Positions 62,986-64,000 of a DNA stretch of 64,000 nucleotides are shown here, piece by piece. Under the pieces are notes generated by a model, which worked only from the letters and a program-made list of their open reading frames with translations, did not search any database and was not told where the DNA came from. A program made the position numbers and the translations under genes. Origin of the DNA: Microvirga massiliensis (lineage in GTDB: Bacteria; Pseudomonadota; Alphaproteobacteria; Rhizobiales; Beijerinckiaceae); the NCBI RefSeq assembly GCF_001006805.1, contig NZ_LN811355.1, positions 376,685 through 440,684 of the forward strand, written 5' to 3'. How positions within the stretch are numbered: position 1 is the stretch's first letter; each line of letters begins with the position of its first letter.

Positions 62986-64000
62986 CTAAACCTCGCGCAG
63001 GCTCTCCGCGTCATATTGCGGAAGAGCGCGAACGAGCACGCCATAGGCGACGGCCCAGATGATGACTGCTACCACGGCAAGTCCTATCTCCTGCCATGAC
63101 AGGTGCACAGCCGGCTGCACGACCCAGGCCATGTGCATCAGGTGATAGGCCAGCACGAGGGCGCTTCCGAGGATCATCGTCCAGCGCTGAACGCCCGTCG
63201 GAACAAGAATGATCACCGCGATGATCACCGCCGCGTAGGCGAAGCCAAGGAGAGCGAGACTGCTCTCGGCAGAGCGTCTGAGATACCACGCGACCTCATC
63301 GGGTAGATTGGCGAGCCAGACGATGATGAACTGTCCGAACCAAGTCCAGATGGTCAGCAAGGCGAGCGTGAGGAGCGCCCTCTCGAGGCTCAACATCCGG
63401 GCAGTCGTGGTGCGCTCCAGGCGCAGCAAGGTCACGAGAATGGTGCCCGCGAGGGCGGCGAGAAGTTGATTGATCGCGAACGCGAACCCGAAGAGGCTCG
63501 ACGACCATTGCGGATCGCGGGACATGACCCAGTCGTAAGCCGCGAACGTGACGATCGGCGTCAGCAATGCCAGCCCGATCATGCTGACGCGGCGCGAATT
63601 TCGGGTTCGAACGAGCCAGAGGGCGATCAAGCTGCTACCCACGAGGTAGAGTACGCTTCGCGCGAGAAAAAATCCGGGATTCAGAAACTCCTGCTGCTGC
63701 AGTCGAAGCTCCACCCTTCCATCCGCCCATGGGAAGAGCTGATCCAGGCCGCATGCGAGTGGAAGCCCCAGGAGGAGGATGAGCGGCATCGTCAGAGCGG
63801 CGGCCTCCGCCTCGGTCCGGACGGGGGCAAGCCATTGCTCGTTCATGAAGTGGCCGATCATCAATAGCCCGAGGCTTCCCATCGCAATGCCGGCCCCGAG
63901 GAGGAAGACGAAATACAGCGGTTCGAGCGGCACCGGGCCGAGGACAACGACGATCGCGCTGGGCACGAGTGCTGCCAGCGCGAGGAACAGCCAGTGCCGA
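62986..64000 (-). CDS. ActF-like polytopic membrane protein of alternative complex III, partial (runs off window end)
   Basis: At least 338 residues in frame to the window edge, with about ten hydrophobic spans. The block FAAYDWVMSRDPQWSSSLFGF resembles the DWIMS.EPHWYST.FG segment of ActF/ActC-type quinone-side subunits of alternative complex III. The nearby cytochrome c and caa3 operon support this, as such complexes are often linked. A GTG at 63966 would allow a shorter start, but the frame stays open and reads as membrane sequence upstream (RHWLFLALAALVPSA), so the start probably lies outside the window. Confidence 0.65.
   Translation of the reverse strand, partial: RHWLFLALAALVPSAIVVVLGPVPLEPLYFVFLLGAGIAMGSLGLLMIGHFMNEQWLAPVRTEAEAAALTMPLILLLGLPLACGLDQLFPWADGRVELRLQQQEFLNPGFFLARSVLYLVGSSLIALWLVRTRNSRRVSMIGLALLTPIVTFAAYDWVMSRDPQWSSSLFGFAFAINQLLAALAGTILVTLLRLERTTTARMLSLERALLTLALLTIWTWFGQFIIVWLANLPDEVAWYLRRSAESSLALLGFAYAAVIIAVIILVPTGVQRWTMILGSALVLAYHLMHMAWVVQPAVHLSWQEIGLAVVAVIIWAVAYGVLVRALPQYDAESLREV

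Overview
The window is a GC-rich alphaproteobacterial chromosome segment, most likely from the order Hyphomicrobiales (Rhizobiales). A Microvirga- or Methylobacterium-like organism would fit, but the genus is an inference. The support is the gene content: a DUF3126 protein, tandem bacterial transglutaminase-like cysteine peptidases (BTLCPs), a MaoC/CoA-lyase pair, a Cys-type formate dehydrogenase O, a fused cytochrome oxidase subunit I/III, and rhizobial-type palindromic intergenic repeats. No plasmid, prophage or CRISPR hallmark was seen.

Layout. 1-1955 (minus): the N-terminal two thirds of a molybdenum formate dehydrogenase large subunit, preceded by its small Tat-targeted partner. 1956-3220: a mostly empty stretch with an IS481-like transposase remnant, two GC-rich hairpins and a possible 33-residue membrane peptide. 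3221-11916: housekeeping genes (Mfd-type helicase, SpoU methyltransferase, CutA, NAD kinase, a transglycosylase, MaoC plus CoA lyase, LysE exporter). 12025-16305: a nitroreductase, a YfhO-like membrane protein and a secreted beta-rich protein. 16405-23812: thrS, a scaffold/yidD pair, folE, hisI, patatin, CBS, rhomboid and PilZ proteins. 24072-30171: two tandem BTLCPs, gamma-carbonic anhydrase-like protein, small conserved proteins, cysE, and a methyltransferase/two-hydrolase operon.

30460-38652 (plus) is a coherent but unassigned catabolic and uptake cluster: an enolase-superfamily protein with a non-canonical active site, a creatininase-family amidohydrolase, a complete Dpp/Opp-type ABC importer and a RidA-like deaminase. 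38850-40446 holds a zinc-finger protein, an FAD monooxygenase and tRNA-Leu(UAA). A Fic-domain gene follows the tRNA immediately.

42059-55836 is devoted to carbohydrate and organic acid uptake. A sugar ABC importer lacks an ATPase here. A long minus-strand operon (zinc alcohol dehydrogenase, TRAP dctP-dctQ-dctM, GntR regulator, uxuB, uxuA) should take up hexuronates or aldonates and convert them through D-fructuronate/D-mannonate to 2-keto-3-deoxygluconate. Divergent from it are a TakP/lactate-type TRAP binding protein and a D-lactate/glycolate dehydrogenase-like flavoprotein, which suggests 2-hydroxy or 2-keto acid use.

56108-64000: a small secreted cysteine-containing protein, a frameshifted DUF4892/OmpA gene, a palindromic repeat, and a caa3-type cytochrome c oxidase module (cytochrome c-fused subunit II, fused subunit I/III, a small membrane protein, a lipoprotein cytochrome c). 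The module sits next to a membrane protein resembling ActF of alternative complex III, which runs off the window.

Two apparent single-base frameshifts stand out: the start of the zinc alcohol dehydrogenase (near 52980) and the DUF4892/OmpA gene (near 57570). They could be real mutations or assembly errors.
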